Assembly (NCBI GenBank): GCA_036563805.1
Contig: DATCLS010000064.1
Span: forward strand, 1 to 64,000
DNA: 64,000 nt
DNA from: DATCLS01 sp036563805
Lineage (GTDB): Bacteria; Actinomycetota; Acidimicrobiia; Acidimicrobiales; VFJN01
Direction of reading: 5' to 3'
Shown here: positions 33,447-41,990 of the stretch, in pieces
How the letters are laid out: the number at the start of each line of letters is the position of its first letter
Numbering within the stretch: the stretch's first letter is position 1
The notes under the pieces: generated by a model
The model's input: the letters and a program-made list of their open reading frames with translations, nothing else
Told to the model about the DNA's origin: nothing
Databases searched by the model: none
Made by a program: the position numbers and the translations under genes

Positions 33447-34580
33447 ATGCCCCGCCGCCGGACGGCCCGCCGCCTGCTGGCCCTCGCGCTCCCGCTGATC
33501 CTGCTGCTCAGCGCGTGCGCGTCCGACGCCCCCCAGGACACGCTCGAGCCCAAGGGTCCGATCGCCCGCGACATCGACAACCTGGTCAACCCCGTCTTCC
33601 TCGTGGCGGCGGCGGTCTTCGTGTTCGTCGAGTTCGGCGTGCTCTACCTGGTGTTCCGGTTCCGGCGCCGCCACCAGGACAACGACAGCGAGCTGCCGAC
33701 CCAGACCCACGGCAACACCAAGCTGGAGATCGGCTGGACGGTCCTGCCGGCGGTGATCCTGGCCGTGGTGGCCGTGGGCACCGTGAGCACGCTGTTCCAG
33801 ATCGAGGACCGCGAGTCCGACGGGCTCACCGTCCAGGTGACGGGCCACCAGTGGTGGTGGAGCTTCGACTACGACACCGACGGCGACGGCGAGGTCGACT
33901 TCCGGACCGCCAACGACATGGTCATCCCGGCCGGGCAGAACGTCGAGCTCGAGATCACCTCCGCCGATGTCATCCACTCGTTCTGGATCCCGTCGCTGAA
34001 CGGTAAGAAGGACGCTGTGCCCGGGAGGATCACCACCCTCACGCTCAACGCCGACGAGCCCGGCACCTACGTCGGGCAGTGCACGGAGTTCTGCGGCCTG
34101 TCCCACGCCTACATGCGCCAGCGGGTCGTGGCCCTGCCCGAGGACGAGTTCGAGCAGTGGCTGGCCGACCAGGCCGAACCGGCCGAGATGCCGACGGAGG
34201 GCGACGCCGCCCTCGGCGCCGAGCTGTTCGCCACCCAGTGCTCGCGCTGCCACCTGGCCCGGGGCATCAACGACGAGCAGTACGAGGAGGAGGGCAGCGG
34301 CGACGATCTGATCGCCGGCGAGGCCCCCGACCTCACGCACTTCGCCAGCCGCGGTGCCTTCGCCGGGGCCACCTTCGATCTCTGGAACGACCTCGACGGC
34401 GATGACATCGTGGAGGCCGACGAGATCGGTGTGGAGCTCAACCGGGCCGACCTCGAGGCCTGGCTGCGTGACCCGCCCGGCGAGAAGCCGATGGCCCCCG
34501 AGTCGCGGGGGATGCCGAACCTGGAACTCCAAGAGGAGCAGATCGATCAGCTGGTCGCGTTCCTCGAGACGCTGGACTGA
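33447..34580 (+). CDS. ctaC: caa3 oxidase subunit II with fused cytochrome c
   Basis: 377 residues from ATG 33447, which has AAGGAG 5 nt upstream; ATG 33420 overlapping the previous stop is also open. A lipoprotein signal ends in LLSAC (Cys24), two helices follow, then the CuA domain with His177 (VIHSFW) and CTEFCGLSHAYM supplying C212, E214, C216, H220 and M223. The C-terminal domain has the heme c motif CSRCH (265-269) and KPM as likely distal ligand. Two EF-hand-like acidic loops, DTDGDGEVD in the CuA domain and DLDGDDIVEADE in the cytochrome c domain, are unusual. It takes electrons from cytochrome c or the bc1 complex to subunit I. Confidence 0.95.
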   Translation: MPRRRTARRLLALALPLILLLSACASDAPQDTLEPKGPIARDIDNLVNPVFLVAAAVFVFVEFGVLYLVFRFRRRHQDNDSELPTQTHGNTKLEIGWTVLPAVILAVVAVGTVSTLFQIEDRESDGLTVQVTGHQWWWSFDYDTDGDGEVDFRTANDMVIPAGQNVELEITSADVIHSFWIPSLNGKKDAVPGRITTLTLNADEPGTYVGQCTEFCGLSHAYMRQRVVALPEDEFEQWLADQAEPAEMPTEGDAALGAELFATQCSRCHLARGINDEQYEEEGSGDDLIAGEAPDLTHFASRGAFAGATFDLWNDLDGDDIVEADEIGVELNRADLEAWLRDPPGEKPMAPESRGMPNLELQEEQIDQLVAFLETLD

Positions 34581-34596
34581 GTAGGGAAGCAACGAC

Positions 34597-36648
34597 ATGG
34601 CGATCGTCGAACAACCGACAGCGCCCCTGGAGCTCACCACCGGAACCACACCCACCCGACCGTTGGGGGTGTTCACGCGCCCCCAGTCGACGACCGGGTG
34701 GCGCAGCTGGCTGACGACGGTCGACCACAAGCGCATCGGCATCATGTACGGGGCCGCGTCGCTGTTCTTCTTCGCGGTCGGCGGCATCGAGGCCCTGCTC
34801 ATCCGCGCCCAGCTGGCGGCCCCGGGGCAGAAGCTCTACTCGGCCGACCTCTACAACCAGCTGTTCACCATGCACGGGGTGACGATGATCTTCCTCGTCG
34901 TCATCCCGCTGGGCGCGGCGTTCATGAACTACCTGATCCCGCTGCAGATCGGTGCCCGCGACGTCGCGTTCCCCCGCCTGAACGCGTTCAGCTTCTGGGC
35001 GTTCCTGTTCGGCGGCATCATGCTGAACACGTCGTGGTTCATGGGCGGTGGCGCCGAGGGCGGCTGGTTCGCCTACGCCCCCAACACGGGCGTGACGTTC
35101 TCACCCGGCCACGGCATGGACTTCTACGCCATCGGCCTCCAGATCACCGGCATCGCCTCGCTGGTCGGCTCGATCAACCTGATCGTCACCGTCCTCAACA
35201 TGCGGGCGCCCGGCATGACGCTCATGAAGATGCCGGTGTTCACCTGGATGGGCTTCGTGACCCAGATGCTCCTGGTGTTCGCCCTGCCGGTGATCTCGGT
35301 GGCGCTGTTCCTGCTCACGTTCGACCGGCTGTACGACGCCAACTTCTTCAACGTCGAGGCCGGCGCCGATCCGCTGCTGTGGCAGCACCTGTTCTGGATC
35401 TTCGGCCACCCCGAGGTCTACATCCTCATCCTGCCGGCGTTCGGCGTGGTGTCCGAGATCATCCCGGTGTTCTCCCGCAAGCCGATCTTCGGCTACCCGT
35501 TCATGGTCTTCTCGGGCATCGCCATCGGCTTCATGGGTTGGGGCGTGTGGGCCCACCACATGTTCGCCTCGGGCCTCGGCCCGATCTCGGTGGCGGCGTT
35601 CTCGCTGTCGACGATGTTCATCGCCGTGCCGACCGGCGTGAAGATCCTGAACTGGATGGCCACGATGTGGGGCGGCAAGCTCCGCTTCACGACGCCGATG
35701 CTGTTCGCCATCGGCCTGGTCACGATGTTCACGATCGGCGGCCTGTCGGGCGTCACCCACGCCGTGTCGCCGGCCGACACCCAGCAGACCGACACCTACT
35801 ACATCGTCGCCCACTTCCACTACGTGCTGTTCGGCGGGGCCCTGATGGCCTTCCTCGGCGGCTTCTACTTCTGGTGGCCGAAGGTGTTCGGCTACAAGCT
35901 CGACGAGAAGCTCGGGAAGTGGCACTTCTGGACGATCCTGGTGGCCTTCAACCTGACCTTCGGGCCGATGCACATCCTCGGCCTCCAGGGCATGCCCCGC
36001 CGGATGCACACCTACATCGAGGGCTACGGCTTCGAGTTCTGGAACGCCGTGTCGACCGCCGGCGCCTTCCTCATCGCGGTGTCGATGCTGATCTTCGCCG
36101 CCAACATCATCAAGAGCCACCGGGCCCACAAGCGCAACCCGGTCGAGGTCGGGCCCGACCCGTGGGACGCCCGTAGCCTCGAGTGGTCGGTCCCGTCGCC
36201 GGTGCCGGCCCACAACTTCGACGTGGTGCCCACCGTGTCGCGGCTCGACGAGTTCTGGCACCGCAAGTACCAGGAGGACGAGACCGGCAAGGTCGTCCGG
36301 GTCGCCACCGGTGAGGAGGTGGCGCAGAAGGGCGACGGCACCGGCGTCCACCTGCCGTCGCCGTCGTACTGGCCGCTGGTCCTGGCCTTCGGCCTGCCGC
36401 TCATCGGCTACGGCCTGATCTTCAACCTGGGCATCGCCGCCGTCGGCGGGGTCATCGTCGTGCTCGCCGGGTTCGCCTGGGGCATGGAGCCTGCCGACGA
36501 CCCCGAGGCCCACGCCCTCGCCCACACCAACGGGCACGGCGACGGGCACGTGGCCCTGACCGAGGGCGCCGGTGACGGCGACGGCGAGGAGCCCGCCGCC
36601 GTGCCGGCCGGGACTGCGAGCGACGAGGAGGCCGGCTCCGATGACTGA
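34597..36648 (+). CDS. ctaD: cytochrome c oxidase subunit I
   Basis: 683 residues. All ligands are present: H93 in TMHG and H408 for heme a, H406 for heme a3 (AHFHY), H271 with cross-linking Y275 (GHPEVY), and H320-H321 for CuB. After the 12-helix core come a DPWDARSLEW segment, a loop, and an extra two-helix domain beginning SYWPLVLAFG, a subunit IV-like fusion, then a His/Asp/Glu-rich tail. It reduces O2 to water and pumps protons. The start follows a GGGA-type ribosome site; its 3' end overlaps ctaE by 8 nt. Confidence 0.97.
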   Translation: MAIVEQPTAPLELTTGTTPTRPLGVFTRPQSTTGWRSWLTTVDHKRIGIMYGAASLFFFAVGGIEALLIRAQLAAPGQKLYSADLYNQLFTMHGVTMIFLVVIPLGAAFMNYLIPLQIGARDVAFPRLNAFSFWAFLFGGIMLNTSWFMGGGAEGGWFAYAPNTGVTFSPGHGMDFYAIGLQITGIASLVGSINLIVTVLNMRAPGMTLMKMPVFTWMGFVTQMLLVFALPVISVALFLLTFDRLYDANFFNVEAGADPLLWQHLFWIFGHPEVYILILPAFGVVSEIIPVFSRKPIFGYPFMVFSGIAIGFMGWGVWAHHMFASGLGPISVAAFSLSTMFIAVPTGVKILNWMATMWGGKLRFTTPMLFAIGLVTMFTIGGLSGVTHAVSPADTQQTDTYYIVAHFHYVLFGGALMAFLGGFYFWWPKVFGYKLDEKLGKWHFWTILVAFNLTFGPMHILGLQGMPRRMHTYIEGYGFEFWNAVSTAGAFLIAVSMLIFAANIIKSHRAHKRNPVEVGPDPWDARSLEWSVPSPVPAHNFDVVPTVSRLDEFWHRKYQEDETGKVVRVATGEEVAQKGDGTGVHLPSPSYWPLVLAFGLPLIGYGLIFNLGIAAVGGVIVVLAGFAWGMEPADDPEAHALAHTNGHGDGHVALTEGAGDGDGEEPAAVPAGTASDEEAGSDD

Positions 36649-37279
36649 GACCGCCGTCGACGAGGCCCTCCCCAGCGCGGCGGGCGCCGAGCCGCACGCC
36701 CACGGGGCCCCGTCCCACGAGACCAGCACCGGCATCTCGAACGAGAAGCTGGCGATGTGGGTGTTCCTGGGGTCGGACTGCCTGCTGTTCGGCGGGCTGA
36801 TCTCGACCTACCTGCTGCTGCGTCACCGCAGCACCAGCGGCCCGGGCCCCGAGGACGTGTTCGACATCCCGTTCACGTCGGTGTCGAGCTTCGTCCTGCT
36901 CATGAGCTCGTTGACGATGGCGCTGGCCGTGGGCGCCATCCACCGGGGCGACGTGCGCCGGTGCCGCACGTGGCTCGTGACCACCGCCATGCTCGGCGGC
37001 GTCTTCATCGCCGGCCAGGTCTACGAGTTCACCTCCTTCGTCAAGGAGGGCTTGGGCTACACGACCAACATCTTCGGCTCGGCCTTCTTCACGCTGACCG
37101 GCTTCCACGGGGTGCACGTCAGCGTCGGCATCATCTTCCTGATGTCGCTGTTCGTGATGTCCCTGCGCGGGAAGATCACGCAGGAGAGCGCCGAGACCGT
37201 CGAGATCTTCGGGCTCTACTGGCACTTCGTCGACATCGTGTGGATCCTGATCTTCACGGTCGTCTACCTGATCCCGTGA
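36641..37279 (+). CDS. ctaE: cytochrome c oxidase subunit III
   Basis: 212 residues with five helices, the short form. The first helix has KLAMWVFLGSDCLLFGG, then GQVYEFTSF with the conserved Glu, TGFHGVHVSVG and the final YWHFVDIVWILIF. These are standard subunit III positions involved in lipid binding and stability of the O2 and proton path. ATG 36641 overlaps the ctaD stop, so the two are translationally coupled. Confidence 0.95.
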   Translation: MTETAVDEALPSAAGAEPHAHGAPSHETSTGISNEKLAMWVFLGSDCLLFGGLISTYLLLRHRSTSGPGPEDVFDIPFTSVSSFVLLMSSLTMALAVGAIHRGDVRRCRTWLVTTAMLGGVFIAGQVYEFTSFVKEGLGYTTNIFGSAFFTLTGFHGVHVSVGIIFLMSLFVMSLRGKITQESAETVEIFGLYWHFVDIVWILIFTVVYLIP

Positions 37280-37307
37280 CGGCTCGAGGAGCGCGCGAGG
37301 CACAGCC

Positions 37308-37676
37308 ATGACCGCAACCGACGTCGAACCCACCGAGCCCGGCGAGACGATGCCGGCCTCGCACGTCGAGGCCCACGGCCATCAGCACCCCTCCGACCGC
37401 CAGTACGCCGTCGTGGCGATCATCCTGGCCGTCATCACCGCGGCCGAGGTCGGCACCTACTTCATGGACGACCCCAGCACCGCGCTGCTGGCCGGGATGC
37501 TGTTCCCGATGATGATCGCCAAGTTCGTGATCGTCTGCGGGTGGTTCATGCACCTGCGCTACGACAACCCGATCTTCCGGCGGGTGTTCGTGTTCGGGCT
37601 GCTCCTGGCGGTCGTGGTCTACGTGGTCGGCATGATGACCGCCTTCGAGTTCTGGTCGGCGGTGTACCCCGGATGA
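37308..37676 (+). CDS. prokaryotic cytochrome oxidase subunit IV (COX4-like)
   Basis: 122 residues, three helices. AVVAIILAVITAAEVGTYF, then MIAKFVIVCGWFMHLRYD and a last helix identify the CyoD/COX4-pro family. The conserved K-F-x-x-V-x-x-F-M-H-L-K/R-like stretch is clear. It stabilises the oxidase complex. Its stop overlaps ctaG (ATGA). The His-rich N-terminus is cytosolic. Confidence 0.9.
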   Translation: MTATDVEPTEPGETMPASHVEAHGHQHPSDRQYAVVAIILAVITAAEVGTYFMDDPSTALLAGMLFPMMIAKFVIVCGWFMHLRYDNPIFRRVFVFGLLLAVVVYVVGMMTAFEFWSAVYPG

Positions 37677-38578
37677 CCCCGCTCGCCGCCGCCGGGGGGA
37701 CCGACTTCTGGCGGTGGCAGCCGCACCCGGAGGTCTGGGTGCTGGTTGCGGGGGTGGCCGTCCTGGCCTGGTACGCCATCCGGGTCGTCGGCCCCAAGGT
37801 CGTCGAGCCGCCGCAGAAGGTGGTCACGGGGTCCCAGCTGGCCTGGCTGGTGCTCGGCGTCGTGCTGCTGTGGTTCAGCTCCGACTGGCCCATGCACGAC
37901 ATCGCCGAGGAGTACCTGTTCTCGGTCCACATGACCCAGCACATGGTGCTCACCTACATGGTCCCGCCGGTGTTCCTGCTGGCCACCCCGGAGTGGCTGG
38001 CCCGCCTGGTGCTGGGGCGGGGCGTCGTGCGGCGGGTGTTCTTCAAGCTGGCCCGGCCGGTTCCGGCCGCCCTCGCGTTCAACGGCCTGGTGCTGATCAC
38101 GCACTGGTCGGGCATCGTCAACGCCTCGGTCGAGAACGGGCTCCTGCACTACCTCGTGCACGCCGCCCTCGTGGCCACCGCCCTCCTGCTGTGGACGCCG
38201 GTGTGCGGGCCGCTGCCCGAGCTCCGCATCTCGTACCCGGCCCAGATGGCCTACCTGTTCGTGACGTCGATCGTGCCGACGGTGCCGGCCGGCTGGCTGA
38301 CGTTCGCCGAGGGGGCCGTCTACTCGGCCTACGACATCCCCGAGCGCCTGTGGAACATCGGCGTCACCGAGGACCAGCAGGCGGCCGGGCTGATCATGAA
38401 GCTGGTCGGCGGCGGCTTCCTGTGGCTCATCATCACGATCCGCTTCTTCCAGTGGGCCGCCAAGTTCGTCGACAGCGACAAGGCCGCCGACCAGGCCGGC
38501 CCGCCGCACGAGCTGACCTGGGACCAGGTGCAGCGGGAGTTCGAGCGGCACCCGGCCCCGCACGAGCCGGCGCCCTGA
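37673..38578 (+). CDS. ctaG: caa3-type oxidase copper-assembly protein CtaG
   Basis: 301 residues, seven helices. LFSVHMTQHMVLTYMVPPVFLLA with the conserved His residues, then LITHWSGIVN and VHAALVATALLLW, match the Caa3_CtaG family, which helps insert CuB into subunit I of caa3 oxidases. ATG 37673 overlaps the COX4 stop. It closes the respiratory block; the next gene is convergent. The following 38579-38727 holds only GC-rich sequence. Confidence 0.92.
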   Translation: MTPLAAAGGTDFWRWQPHPEVWVLVAGVAVLAWYAIRVVGPKVVEPPQKVVTGSQLAWLVLGVVLLWFSSDWPMHDIAEEYLFSVHMTQHMVLTYMVPPVFLLATPEWLARLVLGRGVVRRVFFKLARPVPAALAFNGLVLITHWSGIVNASVENGLLHYLVHAALVATALLLWTPVCGPLPELRISYPAQMAYLFVTSIVPTVPAGWLTFAEGAVYSAYDIPERLWNIGVTEDQQAAGLIMKLVGGGFLWLIITIRFFQWAAKFVDSDKAADQAGPPHELTWDQVQREFERHPAPHEPAP

Positions 38579-38727
38579 CCTGACCGACGCTCCCGGGCGC
38601 CGCGTTCCCGCCCCGGCCGTGCTCCCGGCCCGGCTGTGCTCCCGCCGCGGCCGTCGTCCCGGCGCCTGCCGGGGACGCGGGCGGCCCGGAACGTTCGGGG
38701 ACCTCACCGGTCCGGAGCGTTGGGCCG

Positions 38728-39456
38728 TCAGTCGGACGGGTCCCAGCGGAACAGGGCGACGGCCAGCAGCGAGGCGCCGGCCGCCCACGCCACCAGGACC
38801 GGCCACACCCGGCCAGGCACTGCCTCCCCGGCCGTGAGCGCGCCCCGCACGGCCTCGGCCAGCGCGGTGGACGGCAGCGCCCGCACGGCCGTGCGCAGGC
38901 CGCCCGGCAGCTCGGACAGCGGGAACACCATCCCCGAGAGCAGCAGCGCGGCCACGAAGATGGCGTTGGCCGCGGCCAAGGCCACGAGGGCGCGCAGCCG
39001 ACCGGCCACCACCAGGGCCAAGCCCACGAACGCCACCACCGCCAGCACGACGGCGGCCACGAGCGGCACGAGCTCGACGTCGGGCCGCCAGCCCAGCGCC
39101 AAGGCGACCGTCCCCAGCACCGCCACCTGGACGGCCAGGACGACCAGGGCGGTGATCACCTTGGCCGCCACCAGCCGGGGGCGGCCGAGCGGCGTGGCCC
39201 CCAGCCGCTTGAGCACGCCGTAGGACCGGTCGAACCCGGTGGCGATGGCCAGGTTGGTGAAGCCGGTGGCGAGCACGGCCAGGGCCAGCACGCCGGGGGC
39301 CAGGAAGTCGACGGCGTCGCCCTCGATCGGCAACACGTCGACCAGCGAGAAGAACACGAGCACGGCCACCGGGATGCCGAGCGTGAGCAGCAGCGACTCG
39401 CCGTTGCGGAACGTGAGCGCCAGCTCCAGGCGCACGTGGGCCCGGAGCGCCCTCAC
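38728..39456 (-). CDS. ABC-2 type exporter permease
   Basis: 242 residues, six helices from GTG 39456, which overlaps the ATPase stop (GTGA). GVLKRLGATPLGRPRLVAAK after the second helix is the ABC-2 signature region. Next to heme A synthesis genes in mycobacteria there is a similar ABC exporter (Rv1456c-Rv1458c), so a link to cytochrome biogenesis is possible but only by context. Confidence 0.87.
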   Translation of the reverse strand: MRALRAHVRLELALTFRNGESLLLTLGIPVAVLVFFSLVDVLPIEGDAVDFLAPGVLALAVLATGFTNLAIATGFDRSYGVLKRLGATPLGRPRLVAAKVITALVVLAVQVAVLGTVALALGWRPDVELVPLVAAVVLAVVAFVGLALVVAGRLRALVALAAANAIFVAALLLSGMVFPLSELPGGLRTAVRALPSTALAEAVRGALTAGEAVPGRVWPVLVAWAAGASLLAVALFRWDPSD

Positions 39457-40445
39457 CGCCCGGCCCCCGTGTCCGACGGGGCCGGCGAGTCCGACGACGC
39501 CGGAGCGCCGGTCTCCCGCGCCGAGGGGTCGGCGCCGCCCGCCTCGGCCGTGAGCCGCAGGAACACGTCCTCGAGCCGCTGGCGGCCGGCCTGGAGGTCG
39601 GCCAGCGGCAGGTCGCGCTCGGCCAGCCAGGCCGTGATGGCGGCGACGGTGGCCGGCGTGGGCGCGGCCACCACCTCGTAGGCGCCGGGGACGGTCTCGG
39701 TCACCGCCACCCCGCCGAGGTGGGCCGACAGCGCGCCGGCGTCGAGGCCGGGCGGCGCCGAGAACCGGACGCGGTCGCCGGCCCCGGGCGCCCCCACCAG
39801 CTCGGCCAGCGGGCCCCGGGCCACCAGGCGGCCCCGGTCGACGATGACCACGTCGTCGGCCACCCGCTCGGCCTCGTCCAGGTCGTGGGTGGTGAGCAGC
39901 ACGGTGACTCCCTCGTCGCGCAGCTCCCGCACGACGGCCCGGATCGTCTGGCGCCCGGCCACGTCGACCCCCGCGGTCGGCTCGTCGAGGAACGCCACCT
40001 CGGGCCGGCCCACCAGGGCCAGGGCCAGCGCCAGCCGGCGCTGCTCGCCGCCTGACAGCTGGCGCCACGTCCGCCGCTCGAGGCCGGCCAGCCCGAGCCG
40101 CTCCAGCAGGCCGGCGGGGTCGGCGGCCGACGGGTAGAGGGCGGCGGCGTGGCGCAGGGCCTCGAGCGGGCGGACGCCGGGCGGCACGCCGCCCTCCTGG
40201 AGCATCACGCCGATCCGCTCGACCAGGCGCCGGCGGTCGGACCGGGGGTCGAGGCCCAGGACCGACAGCCGGCCGGACGTCGGGCGGCGCAGGCCCTCCA
40301 GGCACTCGATGGTGGACGTCTTGCCGGCGCCGTTGGGCCCGAGGACGCACGTGACCCGGCCGGCCTCGGCCGTGAACGACAGGTCGTCCACGGCGACGAC
40401 GTCCCCGTACCGGACGGTGAGCGAAGCGACCTCGATGGCGGGCAT
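39453..40445 (-). CDS. ABC exporter ATP-binding subunit
   Basis: 330 residues. Walker A GPNGAGKTS, Q-loop LQEGG, signature LSGGEQRR, Walker B VAFLDEP and the H-loop TTHDLDEAE are all intact. The roughly 100-residue C-terminal extension is typical of DrrA/NatA-type exporters. It pairs with the permease downstream by a GTGA overlap. A TAGCGT hexamer lies 11 nt before ATG 40445. Confidence 0.92.
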   Translation of the reverse strand: MPAIEVASLTVRYGDVVAVDDLSFTAEAGRVTCVLGPNGAGKTSTIECLEGLRRPTSGRLSVLGLDPRSDRRRLVERIGVMLQEGGVPPGVRPLEALRHAAALYPSAADPAGLLERLGLAGLERRTWRQLSGGEQRRLALALALVGRPEVAFLDEPTAGVDVAGRQTIRAVVRELRDEGVTVLLTTHDLDEAERVADDVVIVDRGRLVARGPLAELVGAPGAGDRVRFSAPPGLDAGALSAHLGGVAVTETVPGAYEVVAAPTPATVAAITAWLAERDLPLADLQAGRQRLEDVFLRLTAEAGGADPSARETGAPASSDSPAPSDTGAGR

Positions 40446-40456
40446 GATCGCGTGCG

Positions 40457-40462
40457 ACGCTA
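40457..40462 (-). promoter_or_regulatory. -10 element of the ABC exporter
   Basis: Minus-strand TAGCGT ends 11 nt before ATG 40445. Confidence 0.4.
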
Positions 40463-40562
40463 CCCCCGGACGCCGCCGGCCCCCGAACCCGGCTCCGGCA
40501 CGCAGCGCCCGAACCCGGCCCCCGAACCCGGAACGCGGGCCCAGGGTGGACGACCAGGCCAG

Positions 40563-40568
40563 TAGCCT
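40563..40568 (+). promoter_or_regulatory. -10 element of serS
   Basis: TAGCCT ends 8 nt before ATG 40577. Confidence 0.5.
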
Positions 40569-40576
40569 GGCTCGCC

Positions 40577-41872
40577 ATGCTCGATCTCCGCCGGATCCGC
40601 ACCGAGGCCGAGGCCGTCAAGGCCGAGCTCGACCGCCGGGGCCCGGGCACATCCGAGCCGATCGACCGGGTCGTCGAGCTCGACGCCGCGCAGCGGCGGC
40701 TGGCCGGCGAGCGCGACGAGACCCGCCAGCGGATCAAGCAGCTGTCCAAGCAGGTCGGGAAGCTCCGGGGGCAGGGCAAGGCCGACGAGGCCGAGGGCCT
40801 GATGGCCGAGAGCCGCGAGCTCGGTGAGAAGGAGAAGCAGGTGGCGGCCGAGGCCGACCGGCTGAGCGACGAGATCCGGGGCGTCCTGCTGCGGGTCCCC
40901 AACACGCCGAGCCCCGAGGCCCCCGACGGTGCCTCCGAGGCCGACAACGTCGTGCTGCGCACCGAGGGCTACGACCCCGACGCCTACGGCGACCACCAGC
41001 GGGTGCCGCACTGGCAGATCGGCGAGGACCTCGGGATCCTCGACGGCGAGCGGGCCGCCAAGATCTCGGGCTCCATGTTCACGATGTACCGGGGCTGGGG
41101 CGCCCGGCTGCTGCGGGCCATGATCCAGCTCAGCCTCGACCGCAACGCGGACGCCTACGAGGAGATCCGGCCGCCCACCCTCGTCCTCACCGACACGATG
41201 GTGGCCACCGGCCACCTGCCCAAGTTCGCCGACGACGCCTATCACGTCGAGCGCGACGACCTGTGGACGATCCCGACGGCCGAGGTGCCGCTCACCTCGT
41301 TGCACCGCGACGAGATCATCGACGAGGACGACCTGCCGCTCCGGTACATGGCCTACACGTCGTGCTTCCGGCGCGAGGCCGGCTCGGCGGGCAAGGACAC
41401 CCGGGGCCTGCTCCGCTCCCACGAGTTCGACAAGGTCGAGCTGTTGGCCGTCGCCGCCGGGCCCGCCCAGGCCGCCGCCTGCCAGGAGCACGTGCTGGCC
41501 CGCAGCGAGTCGCTGCTGCGCGACCTCGGCCTCGCCTACCGCATCGTCGACCTGTGCGCCGGCGACCTCGGCAGCTCGGCCGCCCGCACGTGGGACATCG
41601 AGGCCTACGCCCCCGGCGTCGACGCCTGGCTCGAGGTGTCGTCGGTGTCGTGGTTCGGCGACTACCAGGCCCGGCGGGCCAACATCCGCTACCGGCCCCG
41701 CGAGGGCAAGGGCACCGAGACGTGTCACACGGTCAACGGCTCGGCCATGGGCTGGCCCCGCACCGTCGCGGCCTACCTCGAGACCCACCGCCAGCCCGAC
41801 GGCTCGATCGCCATCGCCGACGTGCTGCGGCCGTACGTGGGCGGCGTCGACCGCATCCCGCCGCCGCGGTAG
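40577..41872 (+). CDS. serS: seryl-tRNA synthetase
   Basis: 431 residues, normal length. An N-terminal coiled-coil arm (residues about 30-105, KQLSKQVGKLRG) grips tRNA-Ser. The class II core has motif 2 FRREAGSAGKDTRGLLRSHE and motif 3 NGSAMGWPRTVAAYLE. It charges tRNA-Ser and tRNA-Sec with serine. Leaderless start. Confidence 0.98.
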   Translation: MLDLRRIRTEAEAVKAELDRRGPGTSEPIDRVVELDAAQRRLAGERDETRQRIKQLSKQVGKLRGQGKADEAEGLMAESRELGEKEKQVAAEADRLSDEIRGVLLRVPNTPSPEAPDGASEADNVVLRTEGYDPDAYGDHQRVPHWQIGEDLGILDGERAAKISGSMFTMYRGWGARLLRAMIQLSLDRNADAYEEIRPPTLVLTDTMVATGHLPKFADDAYHVERDDLWTIPTAEVPLTSLHRDEIIDEDDLPLRYMAYTSCFRREAGSAGKDTRGLLRSHEFDKVELLAVAAGPAQAAACQEHVLARSESLLRDLGLAYRIVDLCAGDLGSSAARTWDIEAYAPGVDAWLEVSSVSWFGDYQARRANIRYRPREGKGTETCHTVNGSAMGWPRTVAAYLETHRQPDGSIAIADVLRPYVGGVDRIPPPR

Positions 41873-41990
41873 CGGGCCCCGGCGCCGGCCTCCGCCGTCT
41901 GCCGGCCCACGATCCACCACCATCTGGGCCCGACAGGCCACACTCCGTGGCATCGGCCGACAGAGGCGACAGAGACGTCTTCTCCGCTGC

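Noticed and set aside
32874..34802. Minus-strand frame of 642 codons opposite ctaC
   Set aside because: The plus strand carries CuA and heme c motifs; the minus frame has no recognisable content.
38579..38727. Small gene or RNA between ctaG and the ABC permease gene
   Set aside because: Only GC-rich degenerate repeats; no start with ribosome site, no convincing hairpin.
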